From assembly GCA_009691145.1 (NCBI GenBank), contig SHVG01000006.1:1-38972 (forward strand): a DNA stretch of 38,972 nucleotides, in the 5' to 3' direction. The position numbers were made by a program, and so were the translations under genes. Shown in pieces: positions 18,552 through 27,681 of this stretch; position 1 is the first letter of the stretch; each line of letters opens with the position of its first letter. The notes under the pieces were generated by a model. The model searched no databases. It saw only the letters and a program-made list of their open reading frames with translations, and was not told where the DNA came from. The DNA comes from Candidatus Planktophila sp. GTDB taxonomy: Bacteria > Actinomycetota > Actinomycetes > Nanopelagicales > Nanopelagicaceae.

Positions 18552-21500
18552 CAAGTACAACTGCCAGACCAAACTCGCTCGCATTAGTAGTTAACGTTAG
18601 ATCGCGCACCATCGATAAGGCTAGGACCTCATCCTGAATATGTGTCATGTGGCCTTCAATCGCATCGGCAATTTCGGCCGTTGCATTCCACACCACGTTA
18701 ATGCGATCAGATATCTCAAAGCCATCACTCTTGCGACGCTCCTGGATAAAGCGAATTACTTCGCGGGCATGACCGGCCAAGATAAGTGTTGGTGTGAGCT
18801 CTAAATCAAGGGCCACGCTTTCGCCCTCGTGAGATGCAACCATCCAGCCGCTCTTTGGAACCTCGGTGATTACTAAATCTTCAAGAGCGATATCCCATGT
18901 ACCCACCATGGTTGTACCCGAGCTGCGCAGTGTCTTGACCAAAGCCATCGCATCGCTGGATGCAATGGCTTTGGCAATCTCTTGGACCGCCCCACCAAAC
19001 TTGGCACCCAGTGTTTTAAAGTTTGCCTTAATAGAGATATCTACTAAATCGCCATCGGCGCTAGCAATATCTTCGAGGGTAATGACGTTGAGCTCATCGG
19101 CGATCTGCTCGCGCATTTGAGGTGGCAGAGCCGCCCACCCACTTGCTGCGATAAGTGCACGTCCTAATGGTTGACGGATTTTGATTCCTGATTCAGCGCG
19201 CGATGCACGACCGAGCTCAACGATGCGACGAGTAAGTGCAACTTGTTGGCTTAACTCGGTATGTATCGCTGAAGTATTAGCCGTTGGGAAATCTGTTAAG
19301 TGCACCGATGCAACTACATCGGAATCCGTGGGGCGCACAAGCTCTTGCCATACCTGCTCAGTGATAAATGGAACCATCGGGGCCAATAATTGCGTGAGTG
19401 TGACTAAGCACTCGTGCAATGTGGCCATCGCGGCAACCTCACCATCCCAGAAACGGCGACGGGAGCGCCGCACATACCAGTTCGATAAATCATCGATAAA
19501 GCGGGCTAGTGCGCGACCTGCGATCTGTGAATCAAAGACAGTGAGTGCCTCGTCGACTTCGGTTATCAATGTGTTGAGTTCAGAGATGATCCAGCGATCC
19601 ATTAATGGACGCTCTGCCAGTGCTGGGCTCTGGCTTAACTCAAAATTCGATGCCTTGGCATAGAGTGCATGGAACGAGACAGTGTTCCAGTAAGTCAAAA
19701 GTGTTTTGCGGACAACTTCATTAATTACATCATGGCCAACGCGACGTGCGGCCCAAGGAGATCCGGCTGCCAACATGTACCAACGCACGGCATCGGCGCC
19801 ATGTTGATCCATAAGCGCCATCGGCTCTAAGACGTTTTCTAAATGCTTGCTCATCTTGCGACCATCCTTGTCCAAGATATGTCCTAGACACAGAACCGTT
19901 TTATATGAGGATTTATCAAAGACTAAAGTTCCGATAGTCATTAATGTATAGAACCACCCACGGGTTTGATCGATGGCTTCGCAGATAAAGTCGGCAGGGT
20001 ATGAGGATTTAAATCTCTCTACAGATCCGGCTGTATGTGGATAGCCCCACTGGGCAAAGGGCATTGCTCCAGAGTCATACCAACAGTCGATTACTTCAGG
20101 TACCCGAACCATGAGCGCTGAGCACTCGGCGCACGCAAAGGTAATGTCGTCAACAAATGGACGGTGTGGATCAAGGTTGGATAGCTCTTGTCCGGCTAAT
20201 GCGCCGAGCTCTTTGAGTGAATCAACACAGATCTCATGTTTGTTTTCACAGCGCCAAATTGGCAGTGGCGTACCCCAGTAGCGGTTACGGGAGAGCGCCC
20301 AGTCGATATTGTTATTGAGCCAGTCTCCGTAGCGCCCATCTTTAATTGTTTCTGGGTGCCAATCTGTCGCGGCATTCTCACGCAGTAGCGCATCTTTAAT
20401 CGAAGTTGTACGAACATACCAAGAGGGCTGCGCGTAATACATCAGCGCGGTGTGACAGCGCCAGCAATGTGGATATGAGTGCTCGTATTGCTGATGCTTG
20501 TATAAAGCGCCACTGGCCTTTAACTCTTTAACTAAAGTTTTATCGGCATCTTTAAAAAACATACCGCCAATAACGGGCAGATCGGGCAGGAAAGTTCCAT
20601 CGGGTGCGATGGGATTTACAACAGGCAGACCATAGGCCCGAGATACATCTAAGTCATCGCCGCCAAAGGCAGGGGATTGATGAACTAATCCAGTTCCATC
20701 TTCGGTGGTGACATAAGTTGCAAGCACAACATAATGAGCATCGGGAATCTCAACATAATCAAAGGGGCGCTTATATGTAGTGTGCTCTAAATCCTTACCG
20801 AGCGCTTTTTTGAGAATTTTCTTATCGCCCTTAACGCTTTCAATGAGTGCTTCGGCAACGATTAAAACCTCGCTCTTTTCATCGACCGTGGTCTCGACTA
20901 CCACGTAGTCGACATCGGGATGGACTGCGATGGCGGTATTAGAAACCAATGTCCATGGAGTTGTTGTCCACACAAGGAGAGATGCATTGATAGTGGCTAA
21001 ATCCCCGGATGTAACTGGGAATCGAACGTAGACTGATGGATCGCTAACGGTTTCATATCCCTGGGCTAGTTCGTGATCTGATAAACCTGTTCCACAGCGT
21101 GGGCAGTATGGTGCTACGCGATGATCTTGTACGAGTAAACCCTTTTTCCAAATCTCTTTAAGCGACCACCAAACGCTCTCAACATACTCTGGTGACATCG
21201 TCCAGTAGGCCTGATCGAAATCGACCCAAAAACCCATGCGATCGGTCATGTCGCTAAATGCACTGACATGTCGTTGAACAGATTCACGACACTTGTCGTT
21301 AAATGCTGCAACGCCAAATTTTTCAATGTCGCCCTTACCGTTGAAGCCCAACTCTTTTTCGACTGCAATCTCAACTGGTAATCCGTGACAGTCCCATCCA
21401 GCCTTACGTGTTACATGTCGGCCCTTCATTGTTTGAAAGCGCGGGAATACATCTTTAAAGACGCGTGCCTCAATATGGTGAGTGCCGGGCATTCCATTGG

Positions 21501-21651
21501 CTGTAGGTGGGCCCTCATAAAATGTCCAAGGCTCGGCGCCAGTACGAGCTGCTACGGTTTTGTGAAAGATGTCGTTATCACGCCAGAAATTCAAGATCGC
21601 ATGTTCGAGGGCGGGCAGATCAACTGCTGCAGAGATGGCGCGAAATACCAT
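18538..21651 (-). CDS. ileS: Isoleucyl-tRNA synthetase
   Basis: Class Ia synthetase charging tRNA-Ile, with an editing domain that removes Val. It is 1037 aa, the length of the eukaryote-like (type 2) clade used by many Actinobacteria. The signature that is usually HxGH reads G56-T-H-H59 here (PGTHHIEARVFKD). The KMSKS loop is KMSKH in DKDGRKMSKHLENV. The WYDSGAMPFAQWGYP and DQTRGWFYTL motifs are intact. The start is the ATG whose GGAGG ribosome binding site belongs to the T-box leader. It is the only minus-strand protein gene in the window. Confidence 0.96.
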   Translation of the reverse strand: MVFRAISAAVDLPALEHAILNFWRDNDIFHKTVAARTGAEPWTFYEGPPTANGMPGTHHIEARVFKDVFPRFQTMKGRHVTRKAGWDCHGLPVEIAVEKELGFNGKGDIEKFGVAAFNDKCRESVQRHVSAFSDMTDRMGFWVDFDQAYWTMSPEYVESVWWSLKEIWKKGLLVQDHRVAPYCPRCGTGLSDHELAQGYETVSDPSVYVRFPVTSGDLATINASLLVWTTTPWTLVSNTAIAVHPDVDYVVVETTVDEKSEVLIVAEALIESVKGDKKILKKALGKDLEHTTYKRPFDYVEIPDAHYVVLATYVTTEDGTGLVHQSPAFGGDDLDVSRAYGLPVVNPIAPDGTFLPDLPVIGGMFFKDADKTLVKELKASGALYKHQQYEHSYPHCWRCHTALMYYAQPSWYVRTTSIKDALLRENAATDWHPETIKDGRYGDWLNNNIDWALSRNRYWGTPLPIWRCENKHEICVDSLKELGALAGQELSNLDPHRPFVDDITFACAECSALMVRVPEVIDCWYDSGAMPFAQWGYPHTAGSVERFKSSYPADFICEAIDQTRGWFYTLMTIGTLVFDKSSYKTVLCLGHILDKDGRKMSKHLENVLEPMALMDQHGADAVRWYMLAAGSPWAARRVGHDVINEVVRKTLLTYWNTVSFHALYAKASNFELSQSPALAERPLMDRWIISELNTLITEVDEALTVFDSQIAGRALARFIDDLSNWYVRRSRRRFWDGEVAAMATLHECLVTLTQLLAPMVPFITEQVWQELVRPTDSDVVASVHLTDFPTANTSAIHTELSQQVALTRRIVELGRASRAESGIKIRQPLGRALIAASGWAALPPQMREQIADELNVITLEDIASADGDLVDISIKANFKTLGAKFGGAVQEIAKAIASSDAMALVKTLRSSGTTMVGTWDIALEDLVITEVPKSGWMVASHEGESVALDLELTPTLILAGHAREVIRFIQERRKSDGFEISDRINVVWNATAEIADAIEGHMTHIQDEVLALSMVRDLTLTTNASEFGLAVVLAKAL

Positions 21652-21654
21652 AAG

Positions 21655-21830
21655 AAAAAAACCTCCGAGAAAACCCTGGAGGGACGATCTCTGCTATCGC
21701 AGATTTCGCGGTACCACCCACCTTGCGCACTACTGGCGCCACTTAATCTTCTAACCTGGCCGGTTCTAGATGAGTATTCACTCACTTCTTCCAGCGAGCT
21801 CGTGAGGTGATGGCCCCGTCAACGCCCATA
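21655..21830 (-). promoter_or_regulatory. T-box riboswitch in the ileS leader
   Basis: Read on the minus strand, the T-box consensus GGGTGGTACCGCG lies at 21719-21707, followed by CGTCCCT, the 3' half of the antiterminator/antisequestrator. CCTCC (21682-21678) can instead pair with GGAGG (21666-21662), which is the ileS ribosome binding site. In actinobacterial ileS T-boxes uncharged tRNA-Ile frees this site (translational control). A run of seven U follows directly, so the same hairpin could also terminate transcription. A compact stem I closed by GGCC/GGCC contains AUC at 21811-21809, a probable isoleucine specifier codon. Confidence 0.9.
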
Positions 21831-21911
21831 TTGAGTTAGTTGGCTCAGTCTAGGCCATGAGCGCTATGAAAATCGCTCGTGGCGCAGTTGGTATAGGTGG
21901 GGCAATCGGCA

Positions 21912-21917
21912 TAAGGT
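21912..21917 (+). promoter_or_regulatory. Leaderless promoter -10 box for the TraR/DksA-like gene
   Basis: TAAGGT is followed by 7 nt and then the ATG at 21925. TTGGTA at 21888-21893, 18 nt upstream, is a plausible -35. No Shine-Dalgarno is present. Confidence 0.5.
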
Positions 21918-21924
21918 ACGCGTC

Positions 21925-22683
21925 ATGCGCAAGAGGCCAGCCAAAAAAGCCGTTAAGAAGAAGGCTCCTGCCAAGAAGGCGGTAAAGAAGGTTGCGAAAA
22001 AGCCGACCGTTAAGAAGAAGGCTCCTGCAAAAAAGGCAGTGGTTAAAAAAGCTGTAGCAAAGAAGAGGGCCGTTAAGTCGATTCCCGTTAAAAAGGCGGG
22101 CAGTAAAGCATCGACGAGCAAGACAACTCTTACCGTTGATGAGAAAAGCCAGACGGTTTCAGTCTCCACGGTGAGCGCACCAATATTGGCCCCAGTGATT
22201 GAAGAGCGCCGATTAGTTATGCCACCTCCACCGCGCCCACTCAAGAGCGGCAAGAAGCTCGCACCGCTAAAACCAATTAAGAGCGCACCTACGCCGATTG
22301 TTGTCAGTGATTCTGAGACACCATGGACTCCAGTAGAGCTAAAAGTAATTCGCGCCGATATCGCTAAAGAGTTAGAGCGTCTGCGCCGCGAGCTCATAGT
22401 TGTTGAGCTCGAAATGGACTCACTGATTCAGGAGTCGGGTGAGGGCGCTGGAGATGATCAGGCCGATGCCGGCACTAAGACTTTCGAGCGCGAACATGAG
22501 ATGTCCCTGGTTATTAATGCGCGCGATATGGTTTTACAGACCGAGCGCGCACTCGATCGAATTGATTCAAAGCGATATGGCTCCTGTGAAGAGTGTGGCA
22601 ATGTTATTGGCAAGGCCCGCCTTCAAGTCTTTCCTCGCGCAACTCTCTGCATGCTCTGCAAGCAGAAGGAAGAACGGCGCTAG
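21925..22683 (+). CDS. TraR/DksA-type zinc-finger protein with Lys/Ala-rich tail at the N terminus
   Basis: A 252-aa two-part protein. Residues 1-60 are a basic histone-H1-like tract of AKKA/KKAPAKKA repeats. A Pro-rich middle follows, and the C terminus is a DksA/TraR fold with a C4 zinc site: Cys221, Cys224, Cys242, Cys245 (CEECGN and LCMLCK). DksA-type proteins bind RNA polymerase; the basic tract suggests added DNA or RNA binding. Within the tract a perfect 22-bp DNA repeat (21950-21971 and 22007-22028, 57 bp apart, in frame) points to repeat expansion. The position before lspA is usual in Actinobacteria. Confidence 0.88.
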   Translation: MRKRPAKKAVKKKAPAKKAVKKVAKKPTVKKKAPAKKAVVKKAVAKKRAVKSIPVKKAGSKASTSKTTLTVDEKSQTVSVSTVSAPILAPVIEERRLVMPPPPRPLKSGKKLAPLKPIKSAPTPIVVSDSETPWTPVELKVIRADIAKELERLRRELIVVELEMDSLIQESGEGAGDDQADAGTKTFEREHEMSLVINARDMVLQTERALDRIDSKRYGSCEECGNVIGKARLQVFPRATLCMLCKQKEERR

Positions 22684-22685
22684 CA

Positions 22686-23171
22686 GTGCAAAGGTGGCGC
22701 ACACTATTGAGTGTTGCCTGGTTTATCTGGATCCTCGATTTAGCAACTAAGGCCTGGGCAGTAAGCCAACTCGCGCACCGCGAACCAATAAAGATTCTCG
22801 GTACTTTCTTTCAACTCACCTTTGTTCGTAACCCTGGCGCCGCATTTTCATTTGCAACAAATGCCACACTTTTTCTATCGCTATTTGGAATCATCGTTCT
22901 CATCGCAATCACCTACTACGCACCGCAGATCACTTCTAAGGGATGGTCGGTCGTTTTAGGGCTAGTAATGGGCGGTATTTTAGGCAATCTGATGGATCGC
23001 ATCTTTCGCGAACCTGGCTTTCTGCGTGGACATGTGATCGACTGGATGCAGCTGCCACATTGGCCACTATTTAATATCGCCGACTCTGCAATAGTGTGCG
23101 CCGCTGTGCTCTCAATGGTTCTTACTGGAGGCAACATTTCTCCGATTACTCGAAAGGATGTTAGACCATGA
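22686..23171 (+). CDS. lspA: Lipoprotein signal peptidase
   Basis: Aspartic membrane protease that cleaves prolipoprotein signal peptides after Lgt has acted (lgt is at 29256). Four membrane helices and the two catalytic aspartates are visible: Asp104 in NLMDRIF and Asp133 in FNIADSAI. FVRNPGAAFSF is also typical. I choose GTG 22686, 2 nt after the upstream stop, giving 161 aa, with GAAGGAAG at 22667-22674. The frame is open back to 22593, but that part lies inside the zinc-finger gene. Confidence 0.92.
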   Translation: MQRWRTLLSVAWFIWILDLATKAWAVSQLAHREPIKILGTFFQLTFVRNPGAAFSFATNATLFLSLFGIIVLIAITYYAPQITSKGWSVVLGLVMGGILGNLMDRIFREPGFLRGHVIDWMQLPHWPLFNIADSAIVCAAVLSMVLTGGNISPITRKDVRP

Positions 23172-24109
23172 GTAATCGAGAACTACGCACACTCGCAGTA
23201 CCTGAAGGTGTTGCTGGAGAGCGTATCGATAGCGCGCTCACGCGTGTATTGGGCCTGTCTCGCACGGCCGTAGTCAAACTTCTAGAGGATGGAGAGATCA
23301 CAACTTCCAACCGTGCAATGCTCAAATCCGAGCGCGTTAGCGCCGGACAGGTGATCCAAGTCCTTCTGCCAGCGCCTATTAATACGATTCCAATCCCACT
23401 TACTCCCATTGATGGATTAGAGATCGTTTATGAGGATCAAGATATTGTTGTAATCAATAAGCCCGTCGGTTGTGCGGCACATCCAAGTCCTGGTTGGACT
23501 GGACCAACAGTTGTCGGTGCCTTGAGTGCAGCCGGCTTCATAATCTCGACCAGCGGCGCCGCAGAGCGCCAAGGCATTGTGCATCGATTAGATGTTGGTA
23601 CAAGTGGATTAATGATCGTTGCAAAGGGCGACCGCGCATTTACCCTCCTTAAAGATGCCTTTCGAACCCGCAGCGTTGAAAAGATTTATCACGCTTTGAT
23701 TCAGGGACATATGGATCCAACTACCGGCACTATCGATGCACCCATCGATCGCCATCCTAAGGAGGATCACCGTTTTGCCGTTGTAGGCACGGGCAAGGAG
23801 TCCATTACGCATTACGAGGTCATCGAGTTTTATCGCGCCGTATCACTTGTAAAAGTCGAGCTAGAGACTGGACGCACTCACCAGATTCGCGTGCATTTCT
23901 CGGCCCTTAATCATCCTCTGGTGGGGGACATGACTTATGGCGCAGATCCAGTGCTAGCCAAGAGTCTAGAGATGTCGCGACCATGGCTGCACGCTAAAGA
24001 GCTGCGCTTTAACCACCCCATTACTGGCGCAGCCCTGAACTTTTCTGCTCCATATCCAGCCGATCTGCGCGCCTCGTTGGCGTTGCTATCTGATGCCGTC
24101 CTGCCGTAA
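23168..24109 (+). CDS. RluA/RluD family pseudouridine synthase
   Basis: An S4 RNA-binding domain (about residues 15-65) precedes the RluA-type catalytic domain. The catalytic aspartate is Asp142 in VHRLDVGTSGL; ETGRTHQIRVHF and HPLVGDMTYG follow. The family modifies uridines in 23S rRNA; the S4 domain and length (313 aa) fit RluD, but the target cannot be read from sequence. It overlaps lspA by 4 nt. Confidence 0.92.
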   Translation: MSNRELRTLAVPEGVAGERIDSALTRVLGLSRTAVVKLLEDGEITTSNRAMLKSERVSAGQVIQVLLPAPINTIPIPLTPIDGLEIVYEDQDIVVINKPVGCAAHPSPGWTGPTVVGALSAAGFIISTSGAAERQGIVHRLDVGTSGLMIVAKGDRAFTLLKDAFRTRSVEKIYHALIQGHMDPTTGTIDAPIDRHPKEDHRFAVVGTGKESITHYEVIEFYRAVSLVKVELETGRTHQIRVHFSALNHPLVGDMTYGADPVLAKSLEMSRPWLHAKELRFNHPITGAALNFSAPYPADLRASLALLSDAVLP

Positions 24110-24129
24110 GTAATAGCCTTACATCAACT

Positions 24130-27100
24130 ATGTCATCCGATAACTTCGTTCATCTTCACGTTCACACCGAGTACTCGATGCTCGATGGTGCTGCGCGCGT
24201 TGGCGATTTAATGGCTGAAGTTGTAAGACAAGGTATGCCCGCTATTGCAATGACAGATCATGGAAATGTCTTTGGTGCATTTGATTTCTATAAGAGCGCA
24301 AAAAAAGCAGGCGTAAAACCAATCATCGGAATCGAAGCATATGTCGCACCTGAATCACGTCTTGAAAAAAAGCGGGTTAAGTGGGCCGATGGCGGCGAAG
24401 ATGATGTCTCTGGCGGCGGTGCTTATACGCACATGACGATCCTGGCCGAAAATAACGTGGGCCTCGGCAATTTATTTCGCCTCTCATCCCTTGCATCTCT
24501 TGAAGGTTATTACTACAAGCCACGTATGGATCGTGAACTTTTATCGAAGTACGCAGGCGGATTAATCGCAACCACTGGCTGTCCGGGTGGTGAGGTACAA
24601 ACACGTCTGCGTATGGGTGCCTACAAAGAGGCGCTTAAAGCGGCCAGTGATTATCGCGATATTTTCGGTGTAGGTAATTTTTATTTAGAGATTATGAATC
24701 ACGGAATCGACATTGAAGCCCGCGTAAAGGCCGATCTTCTAAAGCTTGGAAAAGAGTTAGCTCTACCTCTGCTTGCAACAAATGATCTGCACTACACATT
24801 GCAAGCAGATGCAGCCGCCCACGAGGCGCTGCTCTGTGTTCAATCAGGCTCTACATTGGCCGACCCTAAGCGTTTTAAATTTGATAACGATAGTTTCTAC
24901 GTAAAGAGCCCGGCCCAGATGCGCGAACTCTTTAAAGAGTTACCTGAAAGTTGCGACAACACCTTACTTATTGCCCAGCGCTGCAACGTCACTCTACGAG
25001 AGGGCGAAAACCTACTGCCACAGTTTGCGGTGCCAGCTGGCGAGACTGAGGATTCATGGCTTAAAAAAGAGGCTAAGCGGGGATTAATTGCACGCATGGG
25101 TTCGCGCATGACCCCCGAACACACAGAACGCCTTGCATATGAGCTTGGCGTGATGCAGACAATGGGCTTTCCCGGCTACTTCTTAGTCGTTGCAGATTTA
25201 GTTACACATGCAAAGAACGTTGGCATCCGTGTAGGGCCAGGTCGCGGTTCGGCCGCGGGTTCATTAGTTGCTTACGCTCTCGGCATTACCGGTCTTGATC
25301 CGCTTGCGCATGGATTGTTGTTCGAGCGATTCTTAAATCCAGAGCGTATCTCTATGCCCGATATCGATCTGGACTTCGACGAGCGCAGACGTGGCGAGAT
25401 GATCCGCTATGCAACAACAAAGTACGGTGAGGATCGCGTTGCTCAGATTATTACCTACGGAACAATTAAATCTAAGCAGGCTATTAAGGATGCAACACGG
25501 GTTTTAGGGTATCCATATGTAGTCGGTGAAAAACTTACTAAGGCGCTACCCCCATCTGTAATGGGCAAAGATATCTCACTGGGCGGAGTTTTTAATCCGA
25601 AGGATGATCGCTACGGAGAGGCAGGTGAGTTTCGCTCACTCTATGAATCAGATCCTGATTCAAGGCGTGTTGTGGATACTGCACGTGGGTTAGAGGGATT
25701 AAAACGGCAATGGGGTGTTCACGCCGCCGGTGTAATTCTTTCGCGCGAACCGCTGCTCGATGTAATCCCTATTCATCGTCGCGAGGCCGATGGCGCAATC
25801 ATTACTCAGTTCGATATGGGTGCATGCGAAGCTATCGGCCTTCTCAAGATGGATTTTCTAGGCCTTCGAAATCTCTCGGTATTAGATGATGCCTTGCTCA
25901 ACATTAAATCTAATCAGAGAATCGATGTTGTCTTAGAGGATCTAACACTCGATAATAAAAAGACATACGAGCTTTTATCGCGTGGAGATACATTGGGTGT
26001 TTTCCAGCTAGATGGTGGCCCCATGCGCGCACTGCTTCGGGCGATGTCTCCCGACTCATTTCAAGATATATCGGCGGTTATTGCGCTCTATCGCCCGGGA
26101 CCAATGGGTGAAAATGCGCACAATAACTATGCCGATCGTAAAAATGGACGCAAGCCCGTAGAGGCGATACATCCCGAACTCGTAGGTGCGCTCAAAGAGA
26201 TTCTTGGTGATACGTACGGCCTCATCGTGTATCAGGAGCAAGTAATGGCGATTGCACAAAAAGTTGCCGGCTTTTCACTAGGACGTGCAGATTTACTTCG
26301 CAAAGCCATGGGTAAGAAAGATAAGAAGATTCTGGATAAAGAGTACGTACCTTTTGAGGCTGGAATGAAGGCAAATGGTTACTCAACTGCGGCCATTAAA
26401 CGTTTGTGGGATGTCTTGATTCCCTTTTCAGATTATGCATTTAACCGCGCGCACTCTGCCGGTTATGGTGTTGTTTCGTATTGGACTGGATATTTAAAGG
26501 CTAACTACCCAACTGAGTACATGGCCGCACTATTGACTAGCGTTCGCGATGATAAAGATAAATCCGCGCTCTATTTAAGTGAGTGCCGCCGTATGGGAAT
26601 TAAAGTTCTCGAGCCAGATATCAATGAATCCGATGCTGAGTACACGCCTCGCGGAAACGATATTCGCTTTGGTCTAGCTGCCATCCGCAATGTCGGAGAG
26701 GGCGTAGTTGGATCGATTAAGGCCGCGCGCGAATCTAAGGGTCGCTTCACATCATTTGGCGATTTCTTGGCAAAGGTAGATGCGCAGGTCTGCAATAAAA
26801 AGACGATTGAATCTCTCATTAAAGCCGGCGCCTTTGGTTCGATGGGTGTGACGCGAAAAGGCTTGATGGCGATATATCTCGAGGCGATCGACTCGGTTAT
26901 TGAAGCTAAACGCGCCGAGGCGATAGGCCAGTTTGATTTATTTGGTGGAGAATCAATTAGTCATGTTGCATCCTTAGATTTAGAGATCCCGGAGGGTGAG
27001 TGGGATAAGGCGATGCTTCTTAGTTACGAGCGCGAAATGCTCGGGCTCTATGTCTCTGATCATCCACTTCTAGGTGTCGAGCACGTGCTTCGAGCAAATA

Positions 27101-27627
27101 CCGATATGACGATCAGCGAGCTCATCGATGATGGTGCTCAAAGCGAATCGATAGTCACTATCGGTGGATTAATAACCAGTGTCACCCGTAAGGTTTCTAG
27201 ACACGGTGCTTCATGGGCCGTTGTCACTGTCGAAGATCTTGAAGGATCACTCGAGGTTCTCTTCTTTTCAAATACATACAATCAATACGCGATGTCGCTG
27301 ACTGAAGATCGAATAGTGACGGTTCGGGGTCGAGTAGATCGACGTGACGATTCATTGCGCTTTACCGCCCTTGAAATGTCGATGCCCGATATCTCGATGG
27401 GGTCAACTGGTCCGCTAGTTATTTCGCTGCCGATGTCACAGTGCACGCCACCGATTGTTGATCGAATCAAGGAGATTTTGCGTTCACACCCTGGCAAACG
27501 CGAAGTTCATCTACAACTGCGCGATAATGGGGGCAGTACTTTTATGAAGATCGATGCTCTCATCACCGCATCACCTAGTTTGAGCGCAGATTTGAAATCA
27601 ATTCTGGGCCCTAACTGCCTGGTCTAG
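24130..27627 (+). CDS. dnaE: DNA polymerase III alpha subunit
   Basis: Main replicative polymerase. The N-terminal PHP domain starts HLHVHTEYSMLDGAARV. The polymerase active site has PDIDLDFDE with Asp411 and Asp413. The helix-hairpin-helix and OB-fold domains (VTIGGLITSVTRKVSRHGASWAVV) occupy the C-terminal third. 1165 aa is the DnaE1 length. The ATG lies 20 nt after the rluD-like gene. No strong ribosome binding site is evident. Confidence 0.96.
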   Translation: MSSDNFVHLHVHTEYSMLDGAARVGDLMAEVVRQGMPAIAMTDHGNVFGAFDFYKSAKKAGVKPIIGIEAYVAPESRLEKKRVKWADGGEDDVSGGGAYTHMTILAENNVGLGNLFRLSSLASLEGYYYKPRMDRELLSKYAGGLIATTGCPGGEVQTRLRMGAYKEALKAASDYRDIFGVGNFYLEIMNHGIDIEARVKADLLKLGKELALPLLATNDLHYTLQADAAAHEALLCVQSGSTLADPKRFKFDNDSFYVKSPAQMRELFKELPESCDNTLLIAQRCNVTLREGENLLPQFAVPAGETEDSWLKKEAKRGLIARMGSRMTPEHTERLAYELGVMQTMGFPGYFLVVADLVTHAKNVGIRVGPGRGSAAGSLVAYALGITGLDPLAHGLLFERFLNPERISMPDIDLDFDERRRGEMIRYATTKYGEDRVAQIITYGTIKSKQAIKDATRVLGYPYVVGEKLTKALPPSVMGKDISLGGVFNPKDDRYGEAGEFRSLYESDPDSRRVVDTARGLEGLKRQWGVHAAGVILSREPLLDVIPIHRREADGAIITQFDMGACEAIGLLKMDFLGLRNLSVLDDALLNIKSNQRIDVVLEDLTLDNKKTYELLSRGDTLGVFQLDGGPMRALLRAMSPDSFQDISAVIALYRPGPMGENAHNNYADRKNGRKPVEAIHPELVGALKEILGDTYGLIVYQEQVMAIAQKVAGFSLGRADLLRKAMGKKDKKILDKEYVPFEAGMKANGYSTAAIKRLWDVLIPFSDYAFNRAHSAGYGVVSYWTGYLKANYPTEYMAALLTSVRDDKDKSALYLSECRRMGIKVLEPDINESDAEYTPRGNDIRFGLAAIRNVGEGVVGSIKAARESKGRFTSFGDFLAKVDAQVCNKKTIESLIKAGAFGSMGVTRKGLMAIYLEAIDSVIEAKRAEAIGQFDLFGGESISHVASLDLEIPEGEWDKAMLLSYEREMLGLYVSDHPLLGVEHVLRANTDMTISELIDDGAQSESIVTIGGLITSVTRKVSRHGASWAVVTVEDLEGSLEVLFFSNTYNQYAMSLTEDRIVTVRGRVDRRDDSLRFTALEMSMPDISMGSTGPLVISLPMSQCTPPIVDRIKEILRSHPGKREVHLQLRDNGGSTFMKIDALITASPSLSADLKSILGPNCLV

Positions 27628-27669
27628 GCCCACGATTTAATCTCGCTCCAGACCTTACATATCGCCCGT

Positions 27670-27675
27670 TATAAT
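27670..27675 (+). promoter_or_regulatory. Leaderless promoter, probably the former his operon promoter
   Basis: A perfect TATAAT is followed by 6 nt and a GTG at 27682, the exact geometry of an actinobacterial leaderless start. No good -35 is seen at 16-18 nt. It now reads into the HisD/HisI-like remnant and perhaps on towards the redox and lgt genes. Confidence 0.65.
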
Positions 27676-27681
27676 TACAGA

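Noticed and set aside
21864-22397. 177-aa hydrophobic minus-strand ORF
   Set aside because: It is the antisense of the AAG/GCC-rich Lys/Ala tract, which reads as Phe/Leu/Ala.
22593-22685. N-terminal extension of lspA
   Set aside because: It lies inside the zinc-finger coding sequence in another frame; GTG 22686 gives a standard LspA.
27604-27635. GGGCC/GGCCC inverted repeat at the end of dnaE as a terminator
   Set aside because: Short stem, loop of about 16 nt and no following T run.
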